Positions 18,203 through 27,732 of a stretch of 64,000 nucleotides of DNA are shown here, in pieces. This stretch comes from Flavobacterium sp. HSC-61S13 (GTDB lineage: Bacteria > Bacteroidota > Bacteroidia > Flavobacteriales > Flavobacteriaceae), in NCBI RefSeq assembly GCF_024171535.1, contig NZ_JALJZV010000013.1, forward strand, positions 1-64,000, read 5' to 3'. Both the position numbers and the translations under genes were made by a program. The notes below the pieces were generated by a model, which worked only from the letters and a program-made list of their open reading frames with translations, did no database searches and was not told the origin of the DNA. Positions within the stretch are counted from its first letter, which is position 1, and the number at the start of each line of letters is the position of its first letter.

Positions 18203-19948
18203 TTAGAGGTCTTTAAACTTCAGGTAAAACCGACCTTCAATTTTCTCAAGTCCGACGATTCGCTCGGCGATTTGCTGTTGATTAAATTGGATAGTCATGG
18301 ACTCTAATATATCGAAGTTTTCGAGAGAGAATCGTTTTTCTAACAGAAGCTGTGTCATAGCGGGGTCGTATTGCTGGAAGATCAATTGATTATTGGTGTA
18401 GTCGGCAATCAATACACAAAGCTGTTGATTGGCATCAATTTTAGCATCCCATATAGCGCTTGCTGTTATGATGGGATTGTATGCTGTGAGTTGGTTTATC
18501 TTGGGGTCTTCAGCATTTAATTGGGGCTCATAATCATCGATTTGTGTCAGTTTCTCTGGAAAAAGCTGGACAATTGTGAAGTTTTTTTCTTTGTTTTCTA
18601 TTGTATTTTTGTCAAAAATCTGTACCTCTCCTAAATATTTGTCTAAGACGTATAGTTTGTCCGTTGAAGCGGAGTAAAGGGAAATTTTAAAGTAGTAACC
18701 CAATTTATTTTTTTTGAGGGCGATGGGTAAACTGCCAATATCGGTGTATTCCTCGTTGTTTTTATATACGCGTAGGACTTGAGCATCTCGATAGAATTTG
18801 GGGTCAAAGGGATTGTTGTCAAAATCACTTTGATCGAGTTCATAGCCTCGGGTTGGCCAACCCTTATACAGTGGGAAAGCAAAATAGTTTTTAAAAAACG
18901 GTTTATAAAAACTGTGAGAAACAAAAAACGGTGAAAGGGGTTGTAGTGTATCTTTAAAGTCTACTTTGGACTCAAAACGAATAAGGTCTGAAGGGCTATT
19001 GGTACCAAGTTTTTTTTCGATGAATAGGGGTGCATTGGCATAAAACGATGCTTTGCCCTCATACCAGATATCGGGAATGGATGCTGGTATACGCGTATTC
19101 CCGCTTTCGTCTACATAGGCATCTAAGTAGATTACTTTAGCAATACCCGTATCTATAAAGTCGCGCTGTATTTTTTTTCGATATTCGTTATCTGCGTCCA
19201 CATCGATAAAAAGTTCTTCTTCTTCGGGATAATATTGCTGGATTAATAGTCCCTGACGATCATAAATCAGCACGTGATTCGTCGTTGCGTCTGTAAAATA
19301 AATCAGCTTAGTATTGGCATTGACATGGCGTGGACTGACAATTTTTTCAGCGCTTAAAAGCCATTGGTCATCCCAAAACGTATTGGTTGTGGTAGTATCT
19401 GTTTTTTTTATCTGATCCACTTCTTTGCAAGCGTGTTCGTCCTTATTATCAATAATAGATTGTATCCATTCGGAGGTGATAGCAGTTCCGGCAAGGGTGT
19501 TGATACTATAAAAGGTGCCTTTCGCAAGATCGATTTTATACAATTGCGGATAAGCGAGTTCAAAGGAAGCTTTGTAGTCGATGATTGTGTGATAAAAGCC
19601 GTCGGTATCGTATATAATGTGGGTATAATCGCTGATTGTGATTCCCTTGATTTGGTTGATATATTCAATACTCTTTTCATGGTTGTCTCCATCGACTACG
19701 AGTATTATCTCTTTGTTTTGTTGTTTGAGTAGGGTAGTGGTTGCCCAAATAGCAGTTTCACATCGCGGGCACGCACTGGGACGAAAGTGTAAGACATAGA
19801 CCTCTTTTTGCTTTAAATCCAATGAGGAGAAGAGTTGTTTGATATGGCTTTCTTGTCCACAGCGAGGAGCAACCTGAATAATATGATCTTGGGCTGCAAG
19901 CGATTTGTGAATTAACAAGAAGACTACAAAGAGAAGTATTCGTATCAT
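18203..19948 (-). CDS. Exported thioredoxin-like/beta-propeller-like protein of unknown function
   Basis: A 581-aa exported protein. Residues 1-19 form a signal peptide ending LAAQ. About 40-170 resembles a thioredoxin-like fold with a CPRC redox-type motif preceded by the strand VYVLHFRPSA. The remaining 400 residues contain recurring beta-strand and turn segments, such as KLIYFTDATTNHVLIYDRQG and KLYVLDKYLGEVQIFDKN, that suggest a six-bladed propeller (NHL-like). The start is the ATG at 19946-19948. It precedes nothing in an obvious operon, although a small exported protein lies 60 nt upstream on the same strand. Function unknown; a periplasmic redox or signalling role is a guess. Confidence 0.6.
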   Translation of the reverse strand: MIRILLFVVFLLIHKSLAAQDHIIQVAPRCGQESHIKQLFSSLDLKQKEVYVLHFRPSACPRCETAIWATTTLLKQQNKEIILVVDGDNHEKSIEYINQIKGITISDYTHIIYDTDGFYHTIIDYKASFELAYPQLYKIDLAKGTFYSINTLAGTAITSEWIQSIIDNKDEHACKEVDQIKKTDTTTTNTFWDDQWLLSAEKIVSPRHVNANTKLIYFTDATTNHVLIYDRQGLLIQQYYPEEEELFIDVDADNEYRKKIQRDFIDTGIAKVIYLDAYVDESGNTRIPASIPDIWYEGKASFYANAPLFIEKKLGTNSPSDLIRFESKVDFKDTLQPLSPFFVSHSFYKPFFKNYFAFPLYKGWPTRGYELDQSDFDNNPFDPKFYRDAQVLRVYKNNEEYTDIGSLPIALKKNKLGYYFKISLYSASTDKLYVLDKYLGEVQIFDKNTIENKEKNFTIVQLFPEKLTQIDDYEPQLNAEDPKINQLTAYNPIITASAIWDAKIDANQQLCVLIADYTNNQLIFQQYDPAMTQLLLEKRFSLENFDILESMTIQFNQQQIAERIVGLEKIEGRFYLKFKDL

Positions 19949-20008
19949 CAAGTGTTTTGTTAATTGATTAAAGTATAGCTGAATAGCTTGTAGTTCTGCT
20001 TTTTTAGA

Positions 20009-20332
20009 TTATTGTTTAACTCTTATGAATTCAATATCAGCACCTTGTATGTTTCCATCTTTATCAAATGGTCCTTTAATGGCAGATACTTGTAAAACGT
20101 ATGTTTCGGAATTCCTGGGTGTCGTTATTTGTACGATGGACCCTACGGCTAATTGAGGTTCCTTTGGAATAGTAAAGTCCGTACAATCGCTCCGGTCTCG
20201 ATTGGGACAGTCTGTCATTTTTGGTGGAGAGATTAGCGTTTCTTGAGCCTTATATATTCTTGTTGTTTCGCTTGCAAACAATGTCAGGCTCATCAAAAGT
20301 GTTGTTAAAACAACGGTCATTCTTGTTTTCAT
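20009..20332 (-). CDS. Small exported protein of unknown function
   Basis: A 107-aa protein with a signal peptide ending LTLFAS and a beta-rich mature part. Two cysteines (TDCPNRDRSDCTD) are eight residues apart and may form a disulfide. No family is recognised. It lies 60 nt upstream of the CPRC-containing exported protein on the same strand and could be co-transcribed with it, which would fit a pair of periplasmic proteins. Confidence 0.6.
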   Translation of the reverse strand: MKTRMTVVLTTLLMSLTLFASETTRIYKAQETLISPPKMTDCPNRDRSDCTDFTIPKEPQLAVGSIVQITTPRNSETYVLQVSAIKGPFDKDGNIQGADIEFIRVKQ

Positions 20333-20476
20333 AATATATATAATTTAAGGTTACAATCCTTTAAATTATCGGTTATGAGTCTATATTATAAAAATAGGAA
20401 GTGGCGTAGTTGATTGTTATCTAATAATTAGATAATTTAAGTCGTTTTTTGAATAAGTAGCTGAGGTACAAAATTT

Positions 20477-20514
20477 AGAAAAAAAAAGACCGTCTCTTTC
20501 GAAACGGTCCTTTT
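20477..20514 (-). terminator. Terminator of the nuo operon
   Basis: Hairpin GACCGT/ACGGTC (20488-20509) followed on the minus strand by a long T-rich run; it lies 26 nt past nuoN. Confidence 0.9.
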
Positions 20515-20535
20515 CAGTTGTTAATCTGTTTTTGT

Positions 20536-21918
20536 TTATTTTATCATATCTAAAATAATCGAAGGATAAATTCCTATAACGATATTGATAGTTATGGATA
20601 TAATTCCGACGGCGTAATAAGCCATTGGAACTTTGATCGGTTCTGTTTGTTCGGTTTCCTCGTTTTTAGAGTAAAGTACTGCGATTACTTTAAAGTAGTA
20701 ATAGATACTGATGAAAGAGTTGATCGCTCCAAAAATCACTAAGGTCAATTGGTTGTTTTCAAGCGCTTGAGAGAACAAGAAGAATTTACCAAAGAAACCG
20801 GCAAAGATTGGAATACCTCCCATAGAAAGTAGTGAGGCAGTTAAAATACCAGCCAATAGTGGGTTGGTTTTACCCAATCCTTTAAACAACGACAACAATT
20901 CTTCGTCTTTGTTTTTGGTAACCAAAATGACTACGGAAAATGCAGCAATACCCGCGATAGCATACGCTACTGCATAGTAGAATAAACTCGGAGCAGAGTT
21001 GCCCAGGTTTACCAAAGCCATCATCATAAAACCAGCATGTGAAATACCTGAATACGCCAATAAGCGTTTGATGTTATCTTGACGTAGCGCCATGATATTA
21101 CCAACGGTCATGGTCAGTATGGCGATAACAACTATGGCAGTCATATAATTGCTAGGCATCGTAACCGTAAGGCTTACGCTTAGCTTGTATAAGGTGGCAA
21201 CAGCTACTACTTTAGCCAAAGTACTCATCATCGCTGTCGTTAAGCTTGGAGCGCCTTGATACACGTCTGGAGCCCAGAAGTGGAAAGGAACGGCAGCAAT
21301 TTTAAACAACATTCCGATGATCATCATCAGTACGCCAATTTTATACCATGCAGGAATAGCTCCTGTCGCAATAATGCGGAATATTTCGTGTAGATCAAAA
21401 GAACCAGTTGCACCGTAAATCAATGCGATACCGAATAGAATTACCCCTGAGGCAAACGAGCCCAAAAGAAAGTATTTCATACCCGCTTCATTGCTCTTGA
21501 TGTGGGTTCTGTTACTACCAGCTAGAATGTATAAGGTTATTGATAGAATTTCTAATCCCAAGAAAAACATGGCCATATTACCAAAACTCACCATAGAAAC
21601 AGCGCCTAAGAGCAGGAATAGTTTTAGGGATACATAATCGGAAATCTTTAAGGCGTCTTCATTTTCGTAGAAATCCGTACTTAAGGCAACCAAAAAGGTG
21701 GTTAGTACAATAAACAAACTAGAAAAAGCTACCGAAAATGAATCTACAACAATCATGTTGTTGTAAAAAGATTCGGTGACGTTTAGGTTATTTAGCGTGA
21801 TACCCAGTATGGCTAAAAGCCCGATGACGGTCATAGGGACTATTAATTTTCTCAAATTAACAATCTCTACTACCAGTACTAAAACCGCTAATGCTGCAAT
21901 CGCTATTATTGTGTTCAT
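20536..21918 (-). CDS. nuoN: NADH-quinone oxidoreductase subunit N
   Basis: A 460-aa antiporter-like membrane subunit of respiratory complex I, last gene of the operon. About 14 membrane segments; the antiporter signature region includes LKYFLLGSFASGVILFGIALIYG, the proton-path lysine region FKIAAVPFHFWAPDVYQGAP, and MALRQDNIKRLLAYSGISHAGF. It forms one of the proton channels with NuoL and NuoM. It follows nuoM after 54 nt. Confidence 0.95.
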   Translation of the reverse strand: MNTIIAIAALAVLVLVVEIVNLRKLIVPMTVIGLLAILGITLNNLNVTESFYNNMIVVDSFSVAFSSLFIVLTTFLVALSTDFYENEDALKISDYVSLKLFLLLGAVSMVSFGNMAMFFLGLEILSITLYILAGSNRTHIKSNEAGMKYFLLGSFASGVILFGIALIYGATGSFDLHEIFRIIATGAIPAWYKIGVLMMIIGMLFKIAAVPFHFWAPDVYQGAPSLTTAMMSTLAKVVAVATLYKLSVSLTVTMPSNYMTAIVVIAILTMTVGNIMALRQDNIKRLLAYSGISHAGFMMMALVNLGNSAPSLFYYAVAYAIAGIAAFSVVILVTKNKDEELLSLFKGLGKTNPLLAGILTASLLSMGGIPIFAGFFGKFFLFSQALENNQLTLVIFGAINSFISIYYYFKVIAVLYSKNEETEQTEPIKVPMAYYAVGIISITINIVIGIYPSIILDMIK

Positions 21919-21972
21919 TGGTGTTATTTAGGATTTATGATATTCGGATTTTATCCGAGTTCCATTATACTG

Positions 21973-23406
21973 TTACTTAATTTGTGATACGATTTCTATC
22001 AAACTCGGCGTGATTAAATCAGTGATTGGTTTTGGATATATACCCAAGAACAACACTACTCCTGCTAAGATTACCAATACAAATCCTTCATTAAAGTTTA
22101 GATCTGCAAAAGGTTTGCTGTTGGTTTCACCCAACATCACTTTTTGGAACATTCTCAACATATAAAAAGCACCAAAAATGATACTACTACCTCCGATTAC
22201 CGCATACCAAATATTGATTTGAGATAGACCGAATAACAAAGAGAATTCACCTACAAAACTAAAAGTTCCCGGTAGACCCACAGATGCAAACATCAAAATC
22301 ATAAACAGTGATGATAAAACAATTGCTTGCTGACGAATACCGCCCAACTCACCTATATTTCTAGTTTGGTATCTTCTGTATATGATTTCTGCAATAAAGA
22401 ACAAACCTACTATAACAAATCCGTGAGCCAACATTTGGTAAACGGCACCGCGCAAACCGTCTAGTGTCAGTGTATAAGTTCCCGCAGCGATTAAACCAAC
22501 GTGGGATAACGAAGAGTAAGCAAAGAAACGTTTGATGTTCGATTGTCTTAAGGCTACGATAGCACCGTAAACCACACCGATCAAACTCAAGACGATGATG
22601 GTACTCATCAAATCTTTAGCCGCTTGTGGAGCGATTGGAATTTGCCAACGTATAATCGAATACAATCCCATTTTTAGCATAATACCCGACAAAAGCATGG
22701 TTCCTACAGTAGGAGCTTTTTCATAAGTAGATGCCTGCCAAGTATGGAAAGGAAAAATAGGAATCTTGATGGCGTAAGCCAAGAAGAAGGCTAAGAAAAT
22801 CCAATACTGTTCGTTGGCAGTAAGCGATACATTATATAAATCTTGTAATAAGAAACTGCCGGCTTTTTGGTATAAGTAGATAAAAGCTACCAACATAAAT
22901 ATCGAACCTGCAAAGGTATAGATGAAAAACTTAAGTATAGCTTTTTTGCGTTCTTCAAAAGTATCATTACCCCAAAGTAAGGCGATGAAATAGATCGGAA
23001 TCAAGGCCAATTCCCAGAAGATATAATATAAGAAACCATCGGAAGCCAAGAATGTTCCGGTCATGGCAAAGGACATAAAAACAACCAAACCGTAAAACGA
23101 TTTTGATTTTTCAATAGCAGTACCAAATGAAGAAAGAACAATAAGTGGCGTCAATAGCGTCGTTAGTAAAACCAAAGCCAAAGCCAATCCATCTGCTTTT
23201 AAAGCAAAGAAGATGTTGGGTTTATTCATCCATTGCACTACATATCCAGCATCAACCCCTTGAAGGTGTTGATTGATCAATAGTAAAGTTTCTGCAAAAG
23301 CGATAACTCCAACAAGAAGTGCTACTTTCGGAGCCATTTTGTTACCGGAGAGATAAGTTGCCAATGCGCCAACTAGTAAAGTGATTAATAGTATCGTTAC
23401 GTTCAT
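21973..23406 (-). CDS. nuoM: NADH-quinone oxidoreductase subunit M
   Basis: A 477-aa antiporter-like subunit of complex I. The conserved core is visible: the proton-path glutamate in FWELALIPIYF, the lysine region FAYAIKIPIFPFHTWQAST, and ALRQSNIKRFFAYSSLSHVG. About 14 membrane segments. It is 9 nt downstream of nuoL. Confidence 0.95.
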   Translation of the reverse strand: MNVTILLITLLVGALATYLSGNKMAPKVALLVGVIAFAETLLLINQHLQGVDAGYVVQWMNKPNIFFALKADGLALALVLLTTLLTPLIVLSSFGTAIEKSKSFYGLVVFMSFAMTGTFLASDGFLYYIFWELALIPIYFIALLWGNDTFEERKKAILKFFIYTFAGSIFMLVAFIYLYQKAGSFLLQDLYNVSLTANEQYWIFLAFFLAYAIKIPIFPFHTWQASTYEKAPTVGTMLLSGIMLKMGLYSIIRWQIPIAPQAAKDLMSTIIVLSLIGVVYGAIVALRQSNIKRFFAYSSLSHVGLIAAGTYTLTLDGLRGAVYQMLAHGFVIVGLFFIAEIIYRRYQTRNIGELGGIRQQAIVLSSLFMILMFASVGLPGTFSFVGEFSLLFGLSQINIWYAVIGGSSIIFGAFYMLRMFQKVMLGETNSKPFADLNFNEGFVLVILAGVVLFLGIYPKPITDLITPSLIEIVSQIK

Positions 23407-23415
23407 TTTTATAAA

Positions 23416-25302
23416 TTAACTTGCAATGAATAAATAGTAAAATAAGAAACAAATCCCGAATACAAAGGCAAATAAATATAAGCCAATATTTCCGTTTTGC
23501 GCTCTTTTTCCTTGTAGGGATAGTCCGTCTGCAATTTTAGCTAAGCCAAATACCGTTTGTGAAATACCCACTTCAACAAAATCTTTAAAGAAAGTCGCCA
23601 AACCGTAAATAGGGGCAACAATCACTTTCATATAGATTTCATCGATATAATACTTGTTGTAAAGTGTTTTGTGGAAACCGCTGATTTGCTCATCGGCAAC
23701 GGGCACTTCTGATTTTTTGATATACTTGTTGTAAGCAATACCCAATCCGATTAAAGCACCGATGATCGCTAAAGCCATTAAGATATATTCGGTCATTCCC
23801 ATTACGTGAGGATGTGCCGCTGCATTGTTTTTAATCACTGGAGCTAAGAACCCGTTTAACCAACTGTTTCCAGGTAAACTGATCGCACCCCCAACTACAG
23901 ACAATACTCCCAATACAATAAGCGGAATCGTCATCGAAGAAGGACTTTCGTGTAAGTGATCTTTTTGCGCTGCTGTTCCTCTAAAATCTTTAAAGAAAGT
24001 AAGGTACAACAAGCGGAACATATAAAATGCAGTGAATATAGAGGCAACAGCTCCTAATACCCAAAGGATGATGTTTTCATGAAAAGCCACCATTAAAATT
24101 TCGTCTTTAGAGAAGAAACCTGCAAATGGAGGTATACCTGAAATAGCCAAAGTAGCCAATAAGAAAGTGATATAAGTTACTTTCATATATTTTCTTAAAC
24201 CACCCATTTGTCTCATATCCTGTTCGCCACCCATAGCATGAATAACCGAACCAGAGCCCAAGAACAAACAAGCTTTAAAGAAAGCATGCGTAATTACGTG
24301 GAATACAGCAATTTCATAAGCACCAAAACCGATAGCCATAAACATCAATCCCAATTGAGAAACGGTAGAATAGGCCAATACCTTTTTTATGTCGTTTTGA
24401 ACCAAACCAATTGAAGCGGCAAAAATAGCGGTACAAGCACCAACGATGGCGATGATGTTTTGAACTTGAGGAGCTAAGTCGAATAAGAAGTTTAAACGGG
24501 TAATCATAAAGATACCTGCGGTAACCATGGTAGCCGCGTGAATTAATGCGGATACTGGAGTTGGTCCGGCCATCGCGTCTGGCAACCAAGTGTATAGTGG
24601 AATCTGCGCACTTTTACCTGCAGCTCCAATAAATAGAGCCAAGGTAGCATAGCCGATCCAAGTGTTTACGTGATGTGTAGTTCCGTTAACCAAAGCTTCT
24701 TTAATGGTCATATAATCCAAAGTTTGGAACAAATAACCTAAGATAAAAACTCCGATCAAAAAGCCCAAATCCCCAATACGGTTCATGATAAAAGCTTTTT
24801 TTGCAGCGTCGTTATACGATTGGTTTTTATGCCAAAACCCGATTAGTAGGTAAGAACAAAGTCCAACACCTTCCCATCCAATAAACATGATTAATAAGTT
24901 GCTTCCCATGACCAACAGAATCATAAAGAAGATAAATAGGTTTAGATAAGCGAAAAACTTATGGAAGTTCTCGTCTCCCTTCATATAGCTTGTAGAGTAT
25001 AGGTGAATCAAAGTACCGATTCCCGTTACGAATAACAGCCATAAAATAGACAATTGATCGATTAAAAAACCAAAGGAAATAGAGAATTTCTCTAAGGCCA
25101 TCCAGTCAAATAAATGAATTTGTATTGCTTGCTGTGTTTGGTTGATTTGAAAAAACAACATCACACTGATGATAAAGGAAACGAATACCGAAGCCGTTCC
25201 TATAATTCCCGAAGCACTACCTAATTTTTTTCCGAAGAAAAAGGTCGTTAGAAACCCCAGTAAAGGGACTATTAATAAGAGTAAAATTACGTTTGTATCC
25301 AT
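23416..25302 (-). CDS. nuoL: NADH-quinone oxidoreductase subunit L
   Basis: A 628-aa largest membrane subunit of complex I, with the lateral helix at the C-terminus. Diagnostic parts are FIGWEGVGLCSYLLIGFW (proton-path glutamate), SAQIPLYTWLPDAMAGPTPVSALIHAATMVTAG, and IKKVLAYSTVSQLGLM. The C-terminal 100 residues include the amphipathic arm and the final transmembrane helix. It is 6 nt from nuoK. Confidence 0.96.
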   Translation of the reverse strand: MDTNVILLLLIVPLLGFLTTFFFGKKLGSASGIIGTASVFVSFIISVMLFFQINQTQQAIQIHLFDWMALEKFSISFGFLIDQLSILWLLFVTGIGTLIHLYSTSYMKGDENFHKFFAYLNLFIFFMILLVMGSNLLIMFIGWEGVGLCSYLLIGFWHKNQSYNDAAKKAFIMNRIGDLGFLIGVFILGYLFQTLDYMTIKEALVNGTTHHVNTWIGYATLALFIGAAGKSAQIPLYTWLPDAMAGPTPVSALIHAATMVTAGIFMITRLNFLFDLAPQVQNIIAIVGACTAIFAASIGLVQNDIKKVLAYSTVSQLGLMFMAIGFGAYEIAVFHVITHAFFKACLFLGSGSVIHAMGGEQDMRQMGGLRKYMKVTYITFLLATLAISGIPPFAGFFSKDEILMVAFHENIILWVLGAVASIFTAFYMFRLLYLTFFKDFRGTAAQKDHLHESPSSMTIPLIVLGVLSVVGGAISLPGNSWLNGFLAPVIKNNAAAHPHVMGMTEYILMALAIIGALIGLGIAYNKYIKKSEVPVADEQISGFHKTLYNKYYIDEIYMKVIVAPIYGLATFFKDFVEVGISQTVFGLAKIADGLSLQGKRAQNGNIGLYLFAFVFGICFLFYYLFIAS

Positions 25303-25308
25303 TCGGGA

Positions 25309-25629
25309 TTATCCTTTTAAGTTTTTTAAATTGTCAATGTCGATAGATCCGATATTTCTGTATATCGATACCAAAATGGCTAAACCTACAGCAACTTCCG
25401 CCGCCGCTACAGCCATAGTGAAAAATACAAAAACCTGCCCCGAGGCATCTTGATGTAAGGTTGAAAAGGCAACCAATAATAAATTGGCAGAGTTCAACAT
25501 GATTTCTATAGACATAAACATGACTATGGCATTTCTTCTATATAAGATTCCAAATACGCCTACGCAAAACAGTATAACTGATAAGTAGATATACGATTCA
25601 ATTCCGATTATTTCTAAAACTCTTTCCAT
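25309..25629 (-). CDS. nuoK: NADH-quinone oxidoreductase subunit K
   Basis: A 106-aa membrane subunit with three transmembrane helices. The buried glutamates of the proton path are in FMSIEIMLNSANLLLVAFS and AAVAAAEVAVGLAILV, both typical of NuoK. The gene sits 2 nt after nuoJ. Confidence 0.95.
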   Translation of the reverse strand: MERVLEIIGIESYIYLSVILFCVGVFGILYRRNAIVMFMSIEIMLNSANLLLVAFSTLHQDASGQVFVFFTMAVAAAEVAVGLAILVSIYRNIGSIDIDNLKNLKG

Positions 25630-25631
25630 AA

Positions 25632-26138
25632 TTAAGTGGTTTTATTATCTTTTTTAGAAATTAATACAGCCCCAATCATTGATAATAACAACAAGACTGC
25701 TGCCATTTCAAATGGAACTACATATTCATTAAGTAGTACTTGTCCCAAAACTTTAATCGATTGAAAGTCGTCACCGGAGTTTTGATAGGTTTCAACAATT
25801 GGATTGGCTTTCATTATAGCCGCAACAAACACCAAACCGATTAAGCAGAATGCTACGGTAGCGGTTAATTTTACGACGATTGGTTTTTGAATTTCCGTAC
25901 TGATGTTGAGGTTCATTAACATGATGGTAAACAACATCAAGATCATGATAGCACCTGAATAAACCATAATGTGTACCATACCCAAAAACTGAGCATTTAA
26001 TAAAATATAATGACCAGCTATAGAGAAAAAACTTACCACTAACCAAATAGCGCTGTGGATTGGGTTTTTACTCAAGATGGTTAAAGCTGCACTTCCGATG
26101 GTTAGGGTCGAAAGAATATAAAATAGAATTTCTATCAT
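25632..26138 (-). CDS. nuoJ: NADH-quinone oxidoreductase subunit J
   Basis: A 168-aa membrane subunit with five transmembrane helices. NPIHSAIWLVVSFFSIAGHYILL and VHIMVYSGAIMILMLFTIMLMN are the family signature around the gating helix. It is 2 nt from nuoI, so it is probably translationally coupled. Confidence 0.94.
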   Translation of the reverse strand: MIEILFYILSTLTIGSAALTILSKNPIHSAIWLVVSFFSIAGHYILLNAQFLGMVHIMVYSGAIMILMLFTIMLMNLNISTEIQKPIVVKLTATVAFCLIGLVFVAAIMKANPIVETYQNSGDDFQSIKVLGQVLLNEYVVPFEMAAVLLLLSMIGAVLISKKDNKTT

Positions 26139-26140
26139 AA

Positions 26141-26683
26141 TTACGCTTGATTCTGTTTAGTGTTTTGAATGGCTGCATCTAAAGGCATCACCAACTTATC
26201 TTTTCCATAGATAAAATCTTCGCGATTCATGCTTGATTTTACGATGGTTTGTGATTTCGTCAAGTAAATCGCTTGTTTTGGACAGGCTTCTTCACACAAA
26301 CCACAAAATATACAACGCAACATGTTGATCTCGTAGATCTCAGCATATTTTTCTTCGCGGTATAAGTGTTTTTCTTCTGCAGTACGCTCAGCAGATTTCA
26401 TAGAAATGGCTTCTGCTGGACAAGATAGGGCACATAGGCCACAAGCCGTACAGCGTTCACGTCCTTCTTCGTCGCGCATCAAGGTATGGCGTCCTCTGTA
26501 AACAGGACTAAATGGACGCGTCATTTCTGGATAACTGATCGTTACTTTCTTTTTGAATAAATGTTTAAAAGTAACCATCATCCCTTTGATAATCGCCACA
26601 AGGTAAATTTTCTCCGACCAGGTCATGGTCGTGTTGGTTACCTGTTTTTTTCTGCCTGATAATGAAATAGTATCTAAAGCCAT
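26141..26683 (-). CDS. nuoI: NADH-quinone oxidoreductase subunit I
   Basis: A 180-aa peripheral subunit carrying two [4Fe-4S] clusters (N6a and N6b): CTACGLCALSCPAEAI and CIFCGLCEEACPKQAI. It passes electrons from the NuoG arm to NuoB. The N-terminal segment of about 40 residues is amphipathic, as usual for docking at the membrane arm. It is 5 nt from nuoH. Confidence 0.96.
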   Translation of the reverse strand: MALDTISLSGRKKQVTNTTMTWSEKIYLVAIIKGMMVTFKHLFKKKVTISYPEMTRPFSPVYRGRHTLMRDEEGRERCTACGLCALSCPAEAISMKSAERTAEEKHLYREEKYAEIYEINMLRCIFCGLCEEACPKQAIYLTKSQTIVKSSMNREDFIYGKDKLVMPLDAAIQNTKQNQA

Positions 26684-26688
26684 GTTTT

Positions 26689-27720
26689 TTATTTTAAGAG
26701 TAAGATAACTACTGCTGTAATAATAATATTAAATAGTGCCAATGGAATCAGGTTTTTCCAACCTAAATTCATCAATTGATCGTAACGGAAACGCGGTATA
26801 GTCCAACGTACCCACATATATACAAAGATGAAAAAACAGATCTTGATAAACAAGACGATGATTCCAATGATATTAGCTGGATTTACTCCCCAGTTGGTCA
26901 CTGCCCAATCCATACCCGGATAGTTGTATCCACCGAAATATAAAACAGCTATGATCGTTGACGAGATAAACATACTGGCGTATTCCGCAAATAGGAAGAA
27001 TCCCATTCTCATCGAAGAATATTCAGTATGGTATCCACCGATTAACTCTTGCTCACATTCTGCAAGGTCAAAAGGAGTTCTATTGGTTTCTGCAAACGAA
27101 CATACCAAGAATATTAGGAAACCTAAAGGTTGGTAAAATACGTTCCAGTTCATGCCCGATTGTTGTAGGGAAATTTCTCTTAAACTCAAGGTTTGCGTCA
27201 TCATCAATAAAGCGATGATCGAAAGTCCCATAGCTACCTCATACGAAATCATTTGCGAAGCGGCACGCATGGCGCTCATCAAAGAGAACTTATTGTTGGA
27301 AGCCCATCCACCAATCATAATTCCGTATACACTAACTGATAATACGGCAAATACATAAAGCATGGCCACATTGATATCGGTTACTTGTAGGAGAATATCT
27401 CTGCCGAAAAGGTGTAAACGGTCTCCCCATGGAATAACAGCACTAGTCATCAGTGCGACAGTCATAGAAATAGTTGGTCCTAAAATAAATAAAAATTTAT
27501 TAGGAGTGTCTGGAGCATACTCCTCTTTGGAGAAAAGTTTAAGTCCGTCAGCAAGAGGTTGTAGAATCCCGCCTTTACCAGCTCTGTTAGGGCCGATACG
27601 ATCCTGAATCCAAGCGGCGATTTTACGTTCCGCTAAGGTCGAATACATAGCCATAACCATAGTGATGGCAAAAACGATAAGGATAATCACACCCTTTTCA
27701 ATGATGATAGTATTGTCCAT
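26689..27720 (-). CDS. nuoH: NADH-quinone oxidoreductase subunit H
   Basis: A 343-aa membrane subunit forming much of the quinone-binding chamber. Eight or more hydrophobic segments; signature sequences are AERKIAAWIQDRIGPNRAGKGGILQPLADGLKL, the acidic FAETNRTPFDLAECEQELIGGYHTEYSSM, and VRWTIPRFRYDQLMNLGWK. Quinone site and proton entry depend on these acidic residues in known complexes. Confidence 0.96.
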   Translation of the reverse strand: MDNTIIIEKGVIILIVFAITMVMAMYSTLAERKIAAWIQDRIGPNRAGKGGILQPLADGLKLFSKEEYAPDTPNKFLFILGPTISMTVALMTSAVIPWGDRLHLFGRDILLQVTDINVAMLYVFAVLSVSVYGIMIGGWASNNKFSLMSAMRAASQMISYEVAMGLSIIALLMMTQTLSLREISLQQSGMNWNVFYQPLGFLIFLVCSFAETNRTPFDLAECEQELIGGYHTEYSSMRMGFFLFAEYASMFISSTIIAVLYFGGYNYPGMDWAVTNWGVNPANIIGIIVLFIKICFFIFVYMWVRWTIPRFRYDQLMNLGWKNLIPLALFNIIITAVVILLLK

Positions 27721-27732
27721 TTTTGAATGAAA

